Source: an uncultured Halioglobus sp.
GTDB lineage: Bacteria > Pseudomonadota > Gammaproteobacteria > Pseudomonadales > Halieaceae
Direction of reading: 5' to 3'
NCBI GenBank assembly: GCA_905480565.1
Contig: CAJQQW010000269.1
Location: 1 to 5,631 of the forward strand
DNA length: 5,631 bases
Shown here: piece by piece, positions 5,334 to 5,631 of the stretch
Layout of the letters: each line of letters begins with the position of its first letter
Numbering within the stretch: the stretch's first letter is position 1
Made by a program: the position numbers and the translations under genes
The notes under the pieces: model-generated
Database searches by the model: none
Told to the model about the DNA's origin: nothing
The model's input: the letters and a program-made list of their open reading frames with translations, nothing else

Positions 5334-5631
5334 TGGCTGGAACTCGATCCCGCAGAGGATCCAGTTGCCATGCCCCATCTCCTGGGCAGTTCTGTGTCCT
5401 ACCGTATCGCCGTCGGCCCGCAACAGGGTCGCAAGGCCTTCATGATCCGCACGATACGTCCCCTGGACAGACCTGATCCCGGACTGGAGCGGGTGGCCAA
5501 AGCCAATGGGTTTTCCCTACATGCAGGTGTGAGCTGCGAAGGGCATCAAAAGGAGAAGGTGAGGGCCGGCACGGCCCGAGAGACTGCCCTGGGGCACAAG
5601 CGTGAGCGGCTGTGCCGGCACATTGCCAGGC
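5167..5631 (+). mobile_element. IS91/IS801-like Y2 transposase, 5'-truncated, running off the window (copy C)
   Basis: The frame from CTG at 5169 is open to the window end for 154 codons. It reads LFLDGVYVCDNRPPRF, then LLGSSVSYRIAVGPQQGRK, ANGFSLHAGVSCEGHQ and ERLCRHIAR. These blocks in this order are typical of Y2 rolling-circle transposases. The N-terminal zinc-binding region and the HUH metal site are missing, since homology starts at the same base as in copy A. In relatives the last block usually reads LCRYIARP, and the Tyr there is a catalytic residue; here it is His. A 15-residue run, VRAGTARETALGHKR, sits between GHQKEK and ERLCRH, where relatives have little or nothing. The fragment therefore looks inactive. 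It presumably continues rightward to its C-terminus. Confidence 0.88.

Noticed and set aside
5118..5423. Minus-strand 101-residue gene at the right end
   Set aside because: It is the shadow of the transposase frame of copy C.
3346..5597. 18-of-21 base similarity between the flank at 3346-3366 and the transposase insertion near 5577-5597
   Set aside because: A single short match of this quality is not far from chance expectation among all pairs of positions in a window this size.
1..5631. CRISPR array, tRNA or rRNA genes, toxin-antitoxin or phage-defence genes
   Set aside because: No regularly spaced repeats, cloverleaf-like sequence or matching motifs were seen on either strand.

Overview
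This 5.6 kb window looks like a decayed accessory island for cell-surface polysaccharide, in a bacterium I take to be a proteobacterium, possibly a gammaproteobacterium. That placement is an inference from the Y2-type IS91/IS801-like transposase, a DUF3604-like fragment, a galactofuranose gene pair and the mixed base composition. Only three genes look complete, all on the minus strand: a GtrA-like small membrane protein (857-1240), a class I SAM methyltransferase with a zinc-ribbon front end (1486-2385), and a TylF/macrocin-type methyltransferase (3745-4629). Nearly everything else is broken.

Layout from the left. Bases 1-105 (minus) are a piece of a DUF3604-type gene, cut at 105/106 by a 167-bp internal piece of a Y2 transposase (106-272). 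That piece has replaced the front of a UDP-galactopyranose mutase gene, leaving only its last 77 or so codons (272-508). One base later comes the start of a family 2 glycosyltransferase (510 to about 656), which loses homology after about 49 codons. The minus-strand genes follow. A short coding remnant (1240-1353) overlaps the start of the GtrA gene by TGATG. The zinc-ribbon methyltransferase probably starts at a GTG at 2385, just after a good Shine-Dalgarno. A B12-type radical SAM gene (2705 to about 3157) has lost its front half to a second transposase piece on the opposite strand (3158-3328), which carries the zinc-ribbon tail, stop codon and a hairpin. Between that piece and the TylF gene lie two weak coding remnants. 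One (3697-3744) begins directly after the TylF stop and resembles an internal segment of TylF itself. After a 537-bp non-coding stretch with several dyads, a third transposase piece (5167-5631) runs off the right edge.

The outer two transposase pieces share 167 bp with three mismatches, in the same orientation, and start at the same base of the transposase. They therefore bracket about 4.9 kb of polysaccharide cargo as direct repeats. I read the island as assembled and then eroded by an IS91-like rolling-circle family: breakpoints fall inside genes and the flanks of each piece are unrelated. Functionally, the survivors fit surface-glycan tailoring: glf plus a glycosyltransferase would have made and used galactofuranose, GtrA-type proteins are linked to lipid-linked sugar movement or glycan modification, and the two methyltransferases could methylate sugars. 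No new enzyme system is demonstrated. The unusual content is the repeated transposase breakpoint and the mosaic joints.
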